Positions 9,600-19,465 of a DNA stretch of 64,000 nt are shown piece after piece. The DNA comes from Candidatus Jettenia ecosi. GTDB lineage: Bacteria; Planctomycetota; Brocadiia; Brocadiales; Brocadiaceae. Position numbers and translations under genes: made by a program. The stretch is from the NCBI GenBank assembly GCA_005524015.1, contig SULG01000009.1, positions 1-64,000 of the forward strand. The letters are read 5' to 3'. How positions within the stretch are numbered: the stretch's first letter is position 1; every line of letters starts with the position of its first letter. The notes beneath the pieces are model-generated. The model made no database searches. It saw nothing but the letters and a program-made list of their open reading frames with translations, and was not told where the DNA came from.

Positions 9600-10868
9600 A
9601 TGGGAATGACAATAACAGAGAAGATTATTGCTGCACACAGTAATCTTAAAGAAGTACATCCAGGACAATTTGTTTATGCGAACGTTGATATTTGTTTAGG
9701 AAATGATATTACTGCGCCTATTGCTATCGAAGAATTTGAAAAGACCGGAATTAAAAAAGTTTTTGATCCGGAAAAAATCGTATTAGTTCCGGATCATTTC
9801 ACTCCCAATAAAGATATTAAATCTGCCCAGCAATCAAAATCCCTTCGTGAATTTTCTGTAGAGCATAACTTGAAGCATTATTTTGAAATCGGCCGGATGG
9901 GAATAGAACATGCGCTTCTTCCGGAAAAAGGGATTGTCGCTCCCGGCGACCTTGTCATAGGCGCCGATTCTCATACTTGCACATATGGCGCACTTGGGGC
10001 ATTTTCCACCGGGGTTGGAAGCACTGATCTTGCCGCATGCTTTGCTACGGGGAAGGTGTGGTTGAAGGTACCTGAATCAATTAAGTTTGTTTTTCATGGT
10101 CAGACAAAAAGCTGGACATCCGGGAAAGACTTAATCCTTTATACAATCGGGAAGATAGGTGTGGATGGCGCTCTTTATAAGGCAATGGAATTTACCGGTA
10201 GCGCCATTACTCAATTGTCTATGGATGATCGTTTTTCTATATGCAATATGGCAATAGAAGCCGGTGCGAAAAGTGGGATTATCTCTCCTGATAAAAATAC
10301 AGAAGATTATATAAAAGGCAGGGTAGGGAAGAAATATACAATATATCAAAGCGATCCTGATTGTGGATATACGAAAACGTATGAATTTGATGCCAATGAT
10401 ATTTCACCCCAGATAGCGCTTCCTAGTTTGCCTGAAAATACAAAACCAGTAGAAGATGTCTCAGGGATTAAGATTGATCAGGTAGTTATAGGCTCTTGTA
10501 CAAATGGAAGGATTTCAGACCTTCGCATAGCAGCTCAAATCCTCAAGGGGAAAAAGATACACCCCTCTATTCGGCTTATCATTATACCAGCAACCCAGGA
10601 AATTTACAGGCAAGCATTAAAAGAGAGTCTGATTGAGATATTTATTGAAGCCGAAGCAGTAGTTTCTACTCCGACATGTGGTCCCTGTCTGGGAGGGCAT
10701 ATGGGAATTCTGGCAGAAGGAGAGCGGGCATTATCAACGACTAATCGTAATTTTGTTGGTCGTATGGGCCATCCTAAAAGCGAGATATATCTTTGCAGTC
10801 CCGCTGTTGCCGCTGCATCTGCCATTACAGGTGTTATAACACCGCCCAATGAGGTGGTAAAGAAGTAA
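9600..10868 (+). CDS. leuC: 3-isopropylmalate dehydratase large subunit
   Basis: 422 residues, ATG at 9600 or 9606. With the small subunit it isomerises 2-isopropylmalate to 3-isopropylmalate in leucine synthesis through a [4Fe-4S] cluster. [20 protein letters not shown] and [14 protein letters not shown] are aconitase-superfamily signatures; cluster ligands are the Cys in GSCTNGR and the CGPC of [13 protein letters not shown]. Its length (about 420) is that of the bacterial/archaeal LeuC-HacA group rather than the longer (about 470) enterobacterial form, so a related homoaconitase or methylmalate isomerase is possible. The matching small subunit is at 15568, separated by a 4.3-kb gene. Confidence 0.88.
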   Translation: MGMTITEKIIAAHSNLKEVHPGQFVYANVDICLGNDITAPIAIEEFEKTGIKKVFDPEKIVLVPDHFTPNKDIKSAQQSKSLREFSVEHNLKHYFEIGRMGIEHALLPEKGIVAPGDLVIGADSHTCTYGALGAFSTGVGSTDLAACFATGKVWLKVPESIKFVFHGQTKSWTSGKDLILYTIGKIGVDGALYKAMEFTGSAITQLSMDDRFSICNMAIEAGAKSGIISPDKNTEDYIKGRVGKKYTIYQSDPDCGYTKTYEFDANDISPQIALPSLPENTKPVEDVSGIKIDQVVIGSCTNGRISDLRIAAQILKGKKIHPSIRLIIIPATQEIYRQALKESLIEIFIEAEAVVSTPTCGPCLGGHMGILAEGERALSTTNRNFVGRMGHPKSEIYLCSPAVAAASAITGVITPPNEVVKK

Positions 10869-11091
10869 TTAAATTGAATGTTTATGTTTAGGAATTTCAA
10901 GAGTCAAGATTCTTGAACTGCTTGTATTTAGTTGCAATGTGCAACAAATTCTATCGCCGCTTCTTCAGAATGATAAAGCAGCACTACAACAATATCATCC
11001 AGCCGAAGCGAAGAATCTATTCCTTATGTAGTTAGTTTTTCAGCGTGCTCAGAGTATTTCATAAATAACGATATAGAGAGTGGATAAAATT

Positions 11092-14000
11092 ATGTCCCGG
11101 AAAAAATATATAGGACTGGATATTGGCTCAGTTAGTGTAAAAGCGGTATTGATTAATGAGCATAAGGAAATTTTGGAAGATCATTATATCCGCTCACACG
11201 GTCAGCCGGTAGAAACATTTCTCCTTGTCTTAAAAGATCTATTCAACAGAACCCACATTGACGATATCGATGGTATGGCGATTACAGGGTCTGGCGGCAA
11301 GTTAGTGTCTGAATTAATGAACATTGCGTTTATTAACGAAGTCGTGGCTCATAGTAAGGCGGCTACAACACTGCACCCTGAAGTACGCACTATTGTTGAA
11401 ATTGGCGGTGAAGACTCAAAGCTCATGCTTATTGAACGTGACCCTACAACACAACAAACAAAGGTCTCAGATTTCTCAATGAATACTATGTGCGCTGCGG
11501 GCACAGGTTCATTTTTAGATCAACAAGCCACAAGACTCGGCATTGCTATAGAGAAAGAATTTGGGGAATTGGCATTAAAATCTAAGAACCCGCCACGCAT
11601 AGCCGGCCGATGCAGTGTGTTTGCCAAAACTGATATGATCCATCTTCAGCAAGAAGGTACACCTGTGCATGATATTGTTGCTGGTCTCTGTTATGCTATG
11701 GCAAGGAATTTTAAAAGCAATATCGGAAAGGGAAAGGAATTTTTCAGACCTATTGTCCTGCAAGGTGGTGTGGCAGCAAATGTTGGTATGGTTAAGGCAT
11801 TCGAGGATATTTTAGAAGTTAAACTAGGGGAACTAATTATACCAAAATATTTTAAGGTAATGGGAGCAATTGGAGCGGTATTTACTATCATGGATAAAGG
11901 TATTCATTCACCTTTCAGAGGGCTGAAGGAGATTGAGGAGTACCTGAGAGACCGCAGTGCAAAGGCATCTAACCTTGAACCTCTCCGTACAGATAACTAC
12001 AAAATCATTGATGGATTACATCCGGTTATTGGAGATGAGAAGATTGAGGCATACGTCGGTGTAGACGTTGGTTCAATTAGCACAAATGTTGTTGTTATCG
12101 ATAAACATAAAAATGTCTTATCGAGACGTTATCTTATGACGGCGGGAAGACCATTAGAAGCTGTAAAGCAAGGTCTTTATGAAGTAGGACTGGAAATAGG
12201 AGATAAAGTGGTTATCTGTGGCGCTGGAACCACAGGCTCCGGCCGTTACTTGACAGGAGATTTTATCGGCGCTGACATTGCAAAGAATGAGATAACAGCT
12301 CATGCTACCGCTGCGGCTTGCGTAGATAAAAATGTAGATACTATTTTTGAAATCGGTGGACAAGATTCCAAATTTATACGGTTAGAAAATGGCGCTATTG
12401 TTGATTTTGCCATGAATAAAGTGTGTGCTGCTGGCACGGGTTCATTTTTAGAAGAGCAGGCCGAAAAGCTGAGTATAAGTATCAAAAGTGAATTTAGCAA
12501 ACGAGCCCTTTCTTCATGTTGTCCCTCCCATCTTGGTGAGCGGTGCACCGTTTTTATGGAATCCGATCTTAACCATCACCAACAACGAGGAACATCCAAG
12601 GATGATTTACTGGCAGGTCTTAGTTACTCTGTAGTGTTGAACTTTATTAACCGGGTAGTTGAGGACAGAAAGATTGGAAATACTATTTTCTTTCAGGGTG
12701 GAGTAGCCGCTAACCGGGGTGTGAAGGCGGCATTCGAGAAAGTAACAGGGAAAAAGATTATAGTTCCCCCCCATCATGATATTATGGGCGCCATTGGCTC
12801 TGCCATTATTGCTATGGAAGAAAAAACCTGGGGAAAATCAAGATTTAAAGGATTTGATCTCCGCCACAAAAGATATGAGCTGTCCTCTTTTGTTTGCAAG
12901 GATTGTTCAAACATCTGCGAAATTAGAAAAGTCAGTATTGAGGGAGAGAATCCGCTTCATTATGGCAGCCGCTGTGGTAAATTCGATGATGAACGGTCTT
13001 TAAAAAAGGGGAAACACCTGCCCAGGCTCTTTCGCGAAAGGAAGGAAGCCCTCTTTAATACCTATAAGAAAAACAAACCAGATCAGCCTATCGGGAAAAA
13101 GATCGGTATACCCCAGGTGTCTACTTTCCATGATTTTTACCCTATGTGGAAGGCATTTTTCATAGAATTAGGCTTTGATGTTATGACTTCCAGCGATACC
13201 AATAAAGATATTGTTTATAATGGGGTAGAAGTAATTACAGCAGAAACATGCTTTCCCATTAAAGTAGCCCACGGACATGTAATGGATCTCTTAGATAGGG
13301 ATATTGATTATCTGTTCCTTCCCAGCGTTATTAATTTAACACATGCCAGTTCAAAACTTACACACTCATATGCATGTCCTTATGTACAATGCATTCCCTA
13401 TCTTGTGTGCTCGGCTATTGACTTTAGGGAAAAGAGCTTTAAGGTCTTGTCTCCCATTATCCATTTTGAATACGGAGAGGATTATGTAAATAAGACATTG
13501 CGGCAAATGGCAAGGAGTATAGGAAGGACAGGGAAAGTAATAGAAGCATCTATCAAGGCAGCACATGAGGCACAACAAGCTTTTAACAAAACTTTAGAGG
13601 CTCGCGGAAAAGAAATTTTGGAGAAATTAGGAGAAAATGAAAAGGCGTTTGTGCTGATTAGCCGCTCTTACAATGGATGTGATACCGGTATGAACTTAGG
13701 TCTTCCGGAAAAATTGCGTGATTTAGGAATTATGACTATTCCTCTTGATTTTTTGAAGTTAGATCTTGAAGATATAGCTCATGATTATCCAAATATGTAC
13801 TGGAAAACAGGGCAAAAATTTCTTGCGGCTGCCAGATTAATAGCTAAAGATAAGAGACTCTATCCGTTGTATATTACTAATTTTGGCTGTGGTCCTGATT
13901 CATTTATAACTAAATTCTTTACCAAAGAACTAGAGGGAAAACCTTGTTTGACCATAGAAATTGATGAGCACAGTTCTGATGTAGGGGCAATAACTCGATG

Positions 14001-15405
14001 TGAGGCATTTATTGACAGCCTGAAAAATGTTAAGCCCGTCCATAACGGTAAAAGATTAAGAGAAACTATTCCTGTTGAAGGATTCATTGAAAAAAAGAAA
14101 AGGACGATTTACATTCCTTATATGTGCGATCATGGAAGAATGATTGCCGCCTCTATGAAAGCGAATGGAGTACTGGCAGAGGCGTTGCCTATGGCAAACA
14201 GGCAATCGGTTGATATCGGGCGTAAATTTACATCAGGAAAGGAATGTTATCCTGCGATTCTTACAACAGGAGATATCGTAAAAAAGGCGTTAAATCCTGA
14301 CTTTGATCCTGAATCCAGCGCATTCTTTATGGCAACAGCATCCGGTCCTTGCCGATTTGGACAATATAATACATTCCATCGTATGGTATTGAATGAGCTT
14401 GGATTTCATAATGTGCCTATATACACAATGGATCAAGGAGAAAACTATGGCGAAGATACTAAAAAATTAGGCACCCATTTTCGTAAGTTAGCATGGAACG
14501 GCATTATGTATATTGATCTCTTGCAGAAGCTACAAAGAGAAACAAGGCCCTATGAAGTAAATAAAGGTGAAACGGATGTGCTCTATGAAAATTATGTAAA
14601 AAAGTCAGAGACAGCGCTTGAAAAGCATCTGGATATTATCGAGATCTCCAGGGAAGCTTGCAAGGCTTTTACCAATATAAAGGTAGATCGGAGTAAACCC
14701 AGACCGTTAATCGGTGTTATCGGAGAAACCTATGTCCGATGCAATGAATTTGCAAATAATTTTCTCGCAAGGAATATTGAGCGTTTGGGAGGAGAGGCTT
14801 TTATTCCGCCTTTTGCCGAATGGATTAATTATATTGCACACTGCCGTAGGGAAAATTGTCTCTCTGAGAAGAATTACAAAGGTTTTTTAGGCGAATTTAT
14901 TTCGGATATTGTCCAGAGATATGATGCCTATAGACTCACACAGGTATTTAAAGGGAGAATTCGACACTTCTTGAAAGATACATCTATCAAAGAACTTATT
15001 AAAAAAGGGAAACCGTATATAGATGATTCTTACAAAGGCGATCCGGTGCTGAGCATGGGCAAAGCAATTGAGTATTTTGAGGAAGGGTTTGATGGAATTG
15101 TAAATGTAATCCCTTTCCACTGTATGCCGGGAACGGTCGTGAATGGAGTGCTTGAAAAGTTTCAAAGAGATTTTAATGGTCTGCCATGCCTCAAATTATC
15201 CTTCGATGGTCAGGAACAAACGAACGGAGAGACAAGGTTGGAGGCATTTATACACCAGGCGTACCAAAGAATGGAAAGCAAATTAAATTCGAAAAAATAT
15301 GGTAAAGTAAGCCACAGACAAAAAAAGCCTTTAGTTGCTTTTCATTCGCAAGGTAAAGATAAAGAAAGAAAAAAGGTTTCTAAAAAAGAAGTTTTTTCAG
15401 AGTAG
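11092..15405 (+). CDS. Giant fused CoA-dehydratase activator (two ASKHA domains plus HgdB-like part)
   Basis: About 1437 residues from the ATG at 11092 (a GTG four codons upstream is possible). Two BcrA/BadF-type ATPase domains in tandem: residues 7-270 (YIGLDIGSVSVKAVLIN, EIGGEDSK, CAAGTGSFLDQQ) and 321-576 (YVGVDVGSISTNVVVID, EIGGQDSK, CAAGTGSFLEEQ). Each keeps the two Cys that hold the bridging [4Fe-4S] cluster in HgdC-type activators (C134/C174 and C445/C485). A Cys-rich segment follows (FVCKDCSNICEI), then about 800 residues like the activator-associated DUF2229 and the HgdB dehydratase subunit, with many Cys (ETCFPIKVAHGH, SYACPYVQCIPYL, TSGKECYPA, PFHCMPG). Known relatives drive low-potential electron transfer for radical dehydration. 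The substrate is unknown. It is inserted between leuC and leuD. Confidence 0.85.
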   Translation: MSRKKYIGLDIGSVSVKAVLINEHKEILEDHYIRSHGQPVETFLLVLKDLFNRTHIDDIDGMAITGSGGKLVSELMNIAFINEVVAHSKAATTLHPEVRTIVEIGGEDSKLMLIERDPTTQQTKVSDFSMNTMCAAGTGSFLDQQATRLGIAIEKEFGELALKSKNPPRIAGRCSVFAKTDMIHLQQEGTPVHDIVAGLCYAMARNFKSNIGKGKEFFRPIVLQGGVAANVGMVKAFEDILEVKLGELIIPKYFKVMGAIGAVFTIMDKGIHSPFRGLKEIEEYLRDRSAKASNLEPLRTDNYKIIDGLHPVIGDEKIEAYVGVDVGSISTNVVVIDKHKNVLSRRYLMTAGRPLEAVKQGLYEVGLEIGDKVVICGAGTTGSGRYLTGDFIGADIAKNEITAHATAAACVDKNVDTIFEIGGQDSKFIRLENGAIVDFAMNKVCAAGTGSFLEEQAEKLSISIKSEFSKRALSSCCPSHLGERCTVFMESDLNHHQQRGTSKDDLLAGLSYSVVLNFINRVVEDRKIGNTIFFQGGVAANRGVKAAFEKVTGKKIIVPPHHDIMGAIGSAIIAMEEKTWGKSRFKGFDLRHKRYELSSFVCKDCSNICEIRKVSIEGENPLHYGSRCGKFDDERSLKKGKHLPRLFRERKEALFNTYKKNKPDQPIGKKIGIPQVSTFHDFYPMWKAFFIELGFDVMTSSDTNKDIVYNGVEVITAETCFPIKVAHGHVMDLLDRDIDYLFLPSVINLTHASSKLTHSYACPYVQCIPYLVCSAIDFREKSFKVLSPIIHFEYGEDYVNKTLRQMARSIGRTGKVIEASIKAAHEAQQAFNKTLEARGKEILEKLGENEKAFVLISRSYNGCDTGMNLGLPEKLRDLGIMTIPLDFLKLDLEDIAHDYPNMYWKTGQKFLAAARLIAKDKRLYPLYITNFGCGPDSFITKFFTKELEGKPCLTIEIDEHSSDVGAITRCEAFIDSLKNVKPVHNGKRLRETIPVEGFIEKKKRTIYIPYMCDHGRMIAASMKANGVLAEALPMANRQSVDIGRKFTSGKECYPAILTTGDIVKKALNPDFDPESSAFFMATASGPCRFGQYNTFHRMVLNELGFHNVPIYTMDQGENYGEDTKKLGTHFRKLAWNGIMYIDLLQKLQRETRPYEVNKGETDVLYENYVKKSETALEKHLDIIEISREACKAFTNIKVDRSKPRPLIGVIGETYVRCNEFANNFLARNIERLGGEAFIPPFAEWINYIAHCRRENCLSEKNYKGFLGEFISDIVQRYDAYRLTQVFKGRIRHFLKDTSIKELIKKGKPYIDDSYKGDPVLSMGKAIEYFEEGFDGIVNVIPFHCMPGTVVNGVLEKFQRDFNGLPCLKLSFDGQEQTNGETRLEAFIHQAYQRMESKLNSKKYGKVSHRQKKPLVAFHSQGKDKERKKVSKKEVFSE

Positions 15406-15567
15406 ATTCCTCAGCACAAGAAACCGCCCATAGGATGTATCGTGACGATTTTCTCGAGTTAATTCGGGCTTTTTAAAGTTAAATACGGTGATTGTAAACA
15501 GGATTAGATTCTAAATATTCCGAATATTATTACAAAAGAATTATTATATACTAAAGAGATTAACCAT

Positions 15568-16071
15568 ATGAAAGGCACATGTTGGAAATTTGGGGATAAT
15601 ATCAATACTGATGAGATTATCCCGGCGCGATATTTGAATACTACTAATACAAAAGAACTGGCATCTCACTGCATGGAGGATATTGATCCAAATTTTATAA
15701 AGAAGGCTAAAGGGGGTGATGTTATTGTGGCAGGGGATAACTTTGGATGCGGTTCCTCCCGTGAACATGCGCCAATTGCCATCAAGGCTGCAGGGATTTC
15801 CTGTGTTATCGCAAAATCCTTTGCCCGCATATTCTTTAGAAATGCTATCAATATTGGTTTGCCTATTTTTGAATGTCCTGAAGCGGTAGGACAAATCCAG
15901 GAGGGAGATGAAATAGAAATTGATCTGGCAACTGCTGAGATTCTCAACCATACTTCAAAAAAGAAATTCAAATTTGAACCGTTCCCGCGAGAGATGCAGG
16001 AGATTATTCAGGCTGGTGGATTAATGAATTTTGTAAAAAAGAATATAGCTCATTCTAAAAATGAGCTCTAG
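15568..16071 (+). CDS. leuD: 3-isopropylmalate dehydratase small subunit
   Basis: 167 residues, ATG at 15568. [20 protein letters not shown] is the small-subunit swivel-domain signature that closes over the substrate, and [18 protein letters not shown] is the usual N-terminus of the short LeuD type. It pairs with the LeuC of matching type at 9600. It lies 163 bp after the giant activator-like gene and 44 bp before the flavodiiron gene. As with LeuC, a homoaconitase or citramalate-pathway role cannot be excluded by sequence alone. Confidence 0.9.
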   Translation: MKGTCWKFGDNINTDEIIPARYLNTTNTKELASHCMEDIDPNFIKKAKGGDVIVAGDNFGCGSSREHAPIAIKAAGISCVIAKSFARIFFRNAINIGLPIFECPEAVGQIQEGDEIEIDLATAEILNHTSKKKFKFEPFPREMQEIIQAGGLMNFVKKNIAHSKNEL

Positions 16072-16115
16072 TCTGAAACATTCATATTTTATACCCTTAC
16101 TGATAATAAATAATC

Positions 16116-17312
16116 ATGCAAACCCTGGAAATTAAAAAAAACATACATTGGGTAGGCGCATTAAATGCTACCCTGAGGGCATTCGACGTAGTATTTCAGA
16201 CCCGATATGGCACTACATACAATTCTTATTTAATCCAGGCAGATAAACCTACGCTTATTGATTCTGTTCATGCTAAGTTTACCGAAGAGCATATCGCCAA
16301 GCTCAAATCATTAATTGACCTAAAAGATATTTATTACATTGTTGTCAATCATACAGAAATGGACCATTCAGGGGCGCTGGGTGATTTACTGAGAGAAGCT
16401 CCGAATGCTCAAATTTTATCTACAAAAACAGCAGCGTTTTTTCTAAAAAATATTCTTCATAAGGATTTTAACGGAAAAATAGTTGAAGATGGTGAGATTG
16501 TTAGTTTGGGCAATAAACAATTAAAGTTTATCCATGCTCCTTTTTGGCATTGGCCTGATACGATGTTTTCCTATTTAGAAGAAGACCGAGTGCTCTTTCC
16601 TTGTGACGGATTTGCAACACATTTTTGCGATGAACGGCTCTTTGATGATAGGGTAGATGATTTTACGGAAGATTTTCAGTACTATTACGAGCACGTAATG
16701 GGTCCTTATAGGAAGAAGATCCTTGAGGCGATAGAAAAGATTAGAAATTCAGATATTCAGTTGATTGCACCAAGCCATGGTCCCATTCTTCGGACGAATC
16801 CGAGGAAGTATATTAAAGCATATGAGGATTGGAGCGCCCCAAGAAAAGATCCTAATAAAAAACAGATAGTAATTTTTTATGCGTCTATGTATGGAAACAC
16901 GAAAAAAATGGCGGAAGCGGTAGCTAAGGGAGCATCTACAATAAACACAGAGGTAAAACTTTTTGATGCTGCTCAGATATCTCCGGAATTTATACGGTGT
17001 GAAATTGAATCGGCGGATGGTATATTGTTCGGGTCCTCGACTCTGAATGGCGATGCGATACGGCCGATATGGGACATTATCGATATTATGTTTAGTGTTA
17101 ATGCAAAAGGCAAGAAGTGCGCGACATTCGGTACGTATGGCTGGAGCGGTGAGGCAACAAAACAAATGGAAGACCGATTAAACGGGCTTAAACTAAAAGT
17201 TGTCCAGCCTCCCATAAAAGTTGTTCTTACTCCTACAGAGGACGAGTTAAAAAGGTGCTCCATCTTTGGGTATGATTTTGTTAAGACACTGACAGACAAT
17301 CCATCGGCATGA
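16116..17312 (+). CDS. Flavodiiron protein (A-type)
   Basis: 398 residues, ATG at 16116. N-terminal metallo-beta-lactamase-like domain (1-250) with diiron ligands H-x-E-x-D-H in VVNHTEMDHSGALGDL, further ligands in FPCDGF and PSHGPI. C-terminal flavodoxin domain (about 255-395) with the FMN phosphate loop YASMYGNTKKMAEAV. Flavodiiron proteins reduce O2 to water and/or NO to N2O in anaerobes; here either would protect a heme-rich, NO-handling metabolism. No fused rubredoxin or flavin reductase domain, so an external electron donor is needed. It follows leuD closely (44 bp), but a functional link is not obvious. Confidence 0.9.
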   Translation: MQTLEIKKNIHWVGALNATLRAFDVVFQTRYGTTYNSYLIQADKPTLIDSVHAKFTEEHIAKLKSLIDLKDIYYIVVNHTEMDHSGALGDLLREAPNAQILSTKTAAFFLKNILHKDFNGKIVEDGEIVSLGNKQLKFIHAPFWHWPDTMFSYLEEDRVLFPCDGFATHFCDERLFDDRVDDFTEDFQYYYEHVMGPYRKKILEAIEKIRNSDIQLIAPSHGPILRTNPRKYIKAYEDWSAPRKDPNKKQIVIFYASMYGNTKKMAEAVAKGASTINTEVKLFDAAQISPEFIRCEIESADGILFGSSTLNGDAIRPIWDIIDIMFSVNAKGKKCATFGTYGWSGEATKQMEDRLNGLKLKVVQPPIKVVLTPTEDELKRCSIFGYDFVKTLTDNPSA

Positions 17313-17437
17313 GTAAACACGAGTAAAGAGGGAATTTTCTCAGCATAAACACATACATCATGTCCAAGCATATCTTATAATTATTCTCCTCAAAAGTCCT
17401 CTCCTTTTTTATATTATTTATTAATAACAGAATTATT

Positions 17438-18268
17438 CTAGAGAATACGTAATGAAGCCGCTATAGAATTTCTCGCAAGTATATAGAGAAATTGTTGGGC
17501 ATATCCAGCGTATTTCCCAAAATATTTTACCCCAAATGCTGATAGTTCTTTGTTTGATATTACCTCATTTTTGAAATAAAGTTTCTGGAGAATTTTCTTC
17601 ATCCACGTATCAATAGGAAAAGCTTCGGTAAAACCAAGCGAAAACAAAAGAATACAATCGGCAATCTTATCTCCGATGCCCGGGATATTTCTCAGTGTTT
17701 GTTTTGCCTCGCCATAGGAGAGCTTTCTTAATGATTTTAAAAAATCTTCATTAACAAGACTATTAGCGATTTTGATATATTTTGCCCGAAATCCTGTCTT
17801 TGCTAATAAAATTTGCTCATAATTATTTAATTCTCCCGGATTTGGGAATGAATATTGTTCAAATTCATTTAACTCAATTTTTTTCCCAAAGGCTCGTGAT
17901 AACATTTCAAGGTTTAATGTTATTTTGGGGATATTTGCTGCCGAAGAGCACAGGAAAGATATCAGGCATTCCCATGGATCTTGTCGTATAATCCTCAAAC
18001 CATAATACCTCTTGATAGCGCTATTTATGTGTGGATCCTTGTTTATCTGTGTAAGGATAGTGGAATATGGCTCATCAAGGGCAAAATAATACATTAAAAA
18101 CTCTTTGCTAACCCCATCAAATTCCAGATATGCAGAAGATTGACGAACCTTAAAAATACGGTCTCTTGCGGTAATATAATACCAATCTTCTGCTTTAGAC
18201 ACCCGAAATACCTGTCCACATGATAACGTATATTCCAAATGAAAATCTTTTATTGGGATTCTGGGCAA
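17438..18268 (-). CDS. ogg: Ogg-type 8-oxoguanine DNA glycosylase/AP lyase
   Basis: 276 residues from a TTG at 18268. The N-terminal EYTLSCGQVFRV is the Ogg N-domain signature. The helix-hairpin-helix-GPD region LRNIPGIGDKIADCILLFSL places the Schiff-base Lys (GDKIADC), and AFPIDTWM supplies the catalytic Asp. It excises oxidised guanine from DNA. It converges with the flavodiiron gene and stands alone on the minus strand. Length is normal for bacterial Ogg1-like enzymes. Confidence 0.88.
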   Translation of the reverse strand: MPRIPIKDFHLEYTLSCGQVFRVSKAEDWYYITARDRIFKVRQSSAYLEFDGVSKEFLMYYFALDEPYSTILTQINKDPHINSAIKRYYGLRIIRQDPWECLISFLCSSAANIPKITLNLEMLSRAFGKKIELNEFEQYSFPNPGELNNYEQILLAKTGFRAKYIKIANSLVNEDFLKSLRKLSYGEAKQTLRNIPGIGDKIADCILLFSLGFTEAFPIDTWMKKILQKLYFKNEVISNKELSAFGVKYFGKYAGYAQQFLYILARNSIAASLRIL

Positions 18269-18336
18269 GATGTATTCTAAAAAATATATTTATAAAGTAT
18301 CTGGTAAAGGTAACGTAAACCTTGTGGTGTTAAGTC

Positions 18337-18463
18337 TTAACAGGTTGTCCGAGAATTCATTGGCAACCTTAAACATATACTGTTTATTGTCTAATATTAA
18401 TACAATCGGTCAATATATAGTATAGCATCTAGTGCTCAAAGTAATTCTCGGACAGCCTGTTAA
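18337..18463. repeat. MITE-like element, copy 1 of 2
   Basis: A 127-bp AT-rich unit bounded by inverted repeats: TTAACAGGTTGTCCGAGAAT at 18337-18356 and its complement at 18444-18463 (one mismatch). The interior has no coding capacity. A second member lies at 48074-48194 with the 17-bp core ACAGGCTGTCCGAGAAT perfectly inverted, but the interiors differ. The flanks both read TTAA, which may be part of the end or a target duplication. Confidence 0.8.
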
Positions 18464-18722
18464 CTGTTAAATATTATAAGATTTATATCTTTAATTTGTC
18501 AAGTCTTCCGATAATATTAATCAAATGTATATATGTGTTGCCATTTCTGAAGGGCATAATAATTTACAATTTACCTAACCAAATAAATAAACTTTGAGGA
18601 TAAAAAATAAAGCATATTGATATTTGCTACCTAATTTGGTAAATTTACTCCCTAAAAGGTATTATCTTTAGCAATTAACGTGATATTCTATCTTGGGAAA
18701 TTCAGAAAAGAGAGGCGTAATA

Positions 18723-18926
18723 ATGAACTTATCCGAAGCAATGGATATGGTAGCAAAGGATGAAAGGGAGTTACAAGAAAAATACTCGAAACTTGCAAGT
18801 CAGGAAACAGACCCTTTTGTTCAGGTATTCTTGAAAAGAATTGTCAAAGATGCTATAAAACATGAGAAGAAAGTGCGTAAAAAATATTCGAAACTTTTGT
18901 CAACGTTAAATAAAAAGACTTATTAG
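18723..18926 (+). CDS. Small helical protein, ferritin-like hint
   Basis: 67 residues from the ATG at 18723, with GAGAGG about 10 bp upstream; a longer frame to 18693 has no ribosome site. The sequence is almost entirely charged amphipathic helix: SEAMDMVAKDERELQEKYSK, then VFLKRIVKDAIKHEKKVRKK. Glu and His spacing (ERELQEKY ... KHEKK) loosely recalls half of a rubrerythrin/ferritin-like helical bundle, but the E-x2-H pairs needed for iron binding are not clear. No signal peptide. Unrecognised family. Confidence 0.5.
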   Translation: MNLSEAMDMVAKDERELQEKYSKLASQETDPFVQVFLKRIVKDAIKHEKKVRKKYSKLLSTLNKKTY

Positions 18927-19465
18927 ATTTCATTATTAAGGAGTTAAAGGATTGAATATATAAAAGAGGGGAAAATACTCGATTAATCCGGGTTCCGAAT
19001 CCGTAACCTCAATGCCCCCTCCATATATCGGATTAACATCGAATTTATAAATGGCTTCCACATTTTATCTATTAGCTAGCCTATTGAAACTTGATTTGGC
19101 GTTGACATAATTTAAAAATTTTTATAACCTCGTGCATTCTTTTCTGTGATCATATCAAATTCAATACCCTTTTTTTTAATAAGCTACATAGTAGGCCTAT
19201 TTGGTGTTCTAAAATCATTTTCTTTCCATAATTATCCAGCGAAATATCACAGAGTTTACGGAGTTTATCCCTGCTATTTTTTCTATCAAACATTAAATAT
19301 ATATCCAGATAAATAAGAGAAACAATGAATTCTCATACTATGGATATGTCATAAATTTTAGTTGAATTTTTGACGTATGTTTGTTAAACTACGACTTTTA
19401 AAGCTATCAAAGGTGTTCGTTTTGATAACAGATATATTTTAGGTAGTAACGGAGGTTAAATAAGA
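18927..19465. other. Intergenic, 539 bp; possible small decayed gene on the minus strand
   Basis: Nothing certain. On the minus strand an ATG near 19293 opens a frame MFDRKNSRDKLRKLCDISLD continuing to LLCSLLKK, where a run of eight A (19168-19175 region, T on the plus strand) breaks it; with one base added the frame would go on as KGIEFDMITEKNARGYKNF. This looks like a slipped short gene or remnant. A TTGACA at 19102 with TATAAC at 19123 (15-bp spacer) is a weak promoter candidate. Confidence 0.3.
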
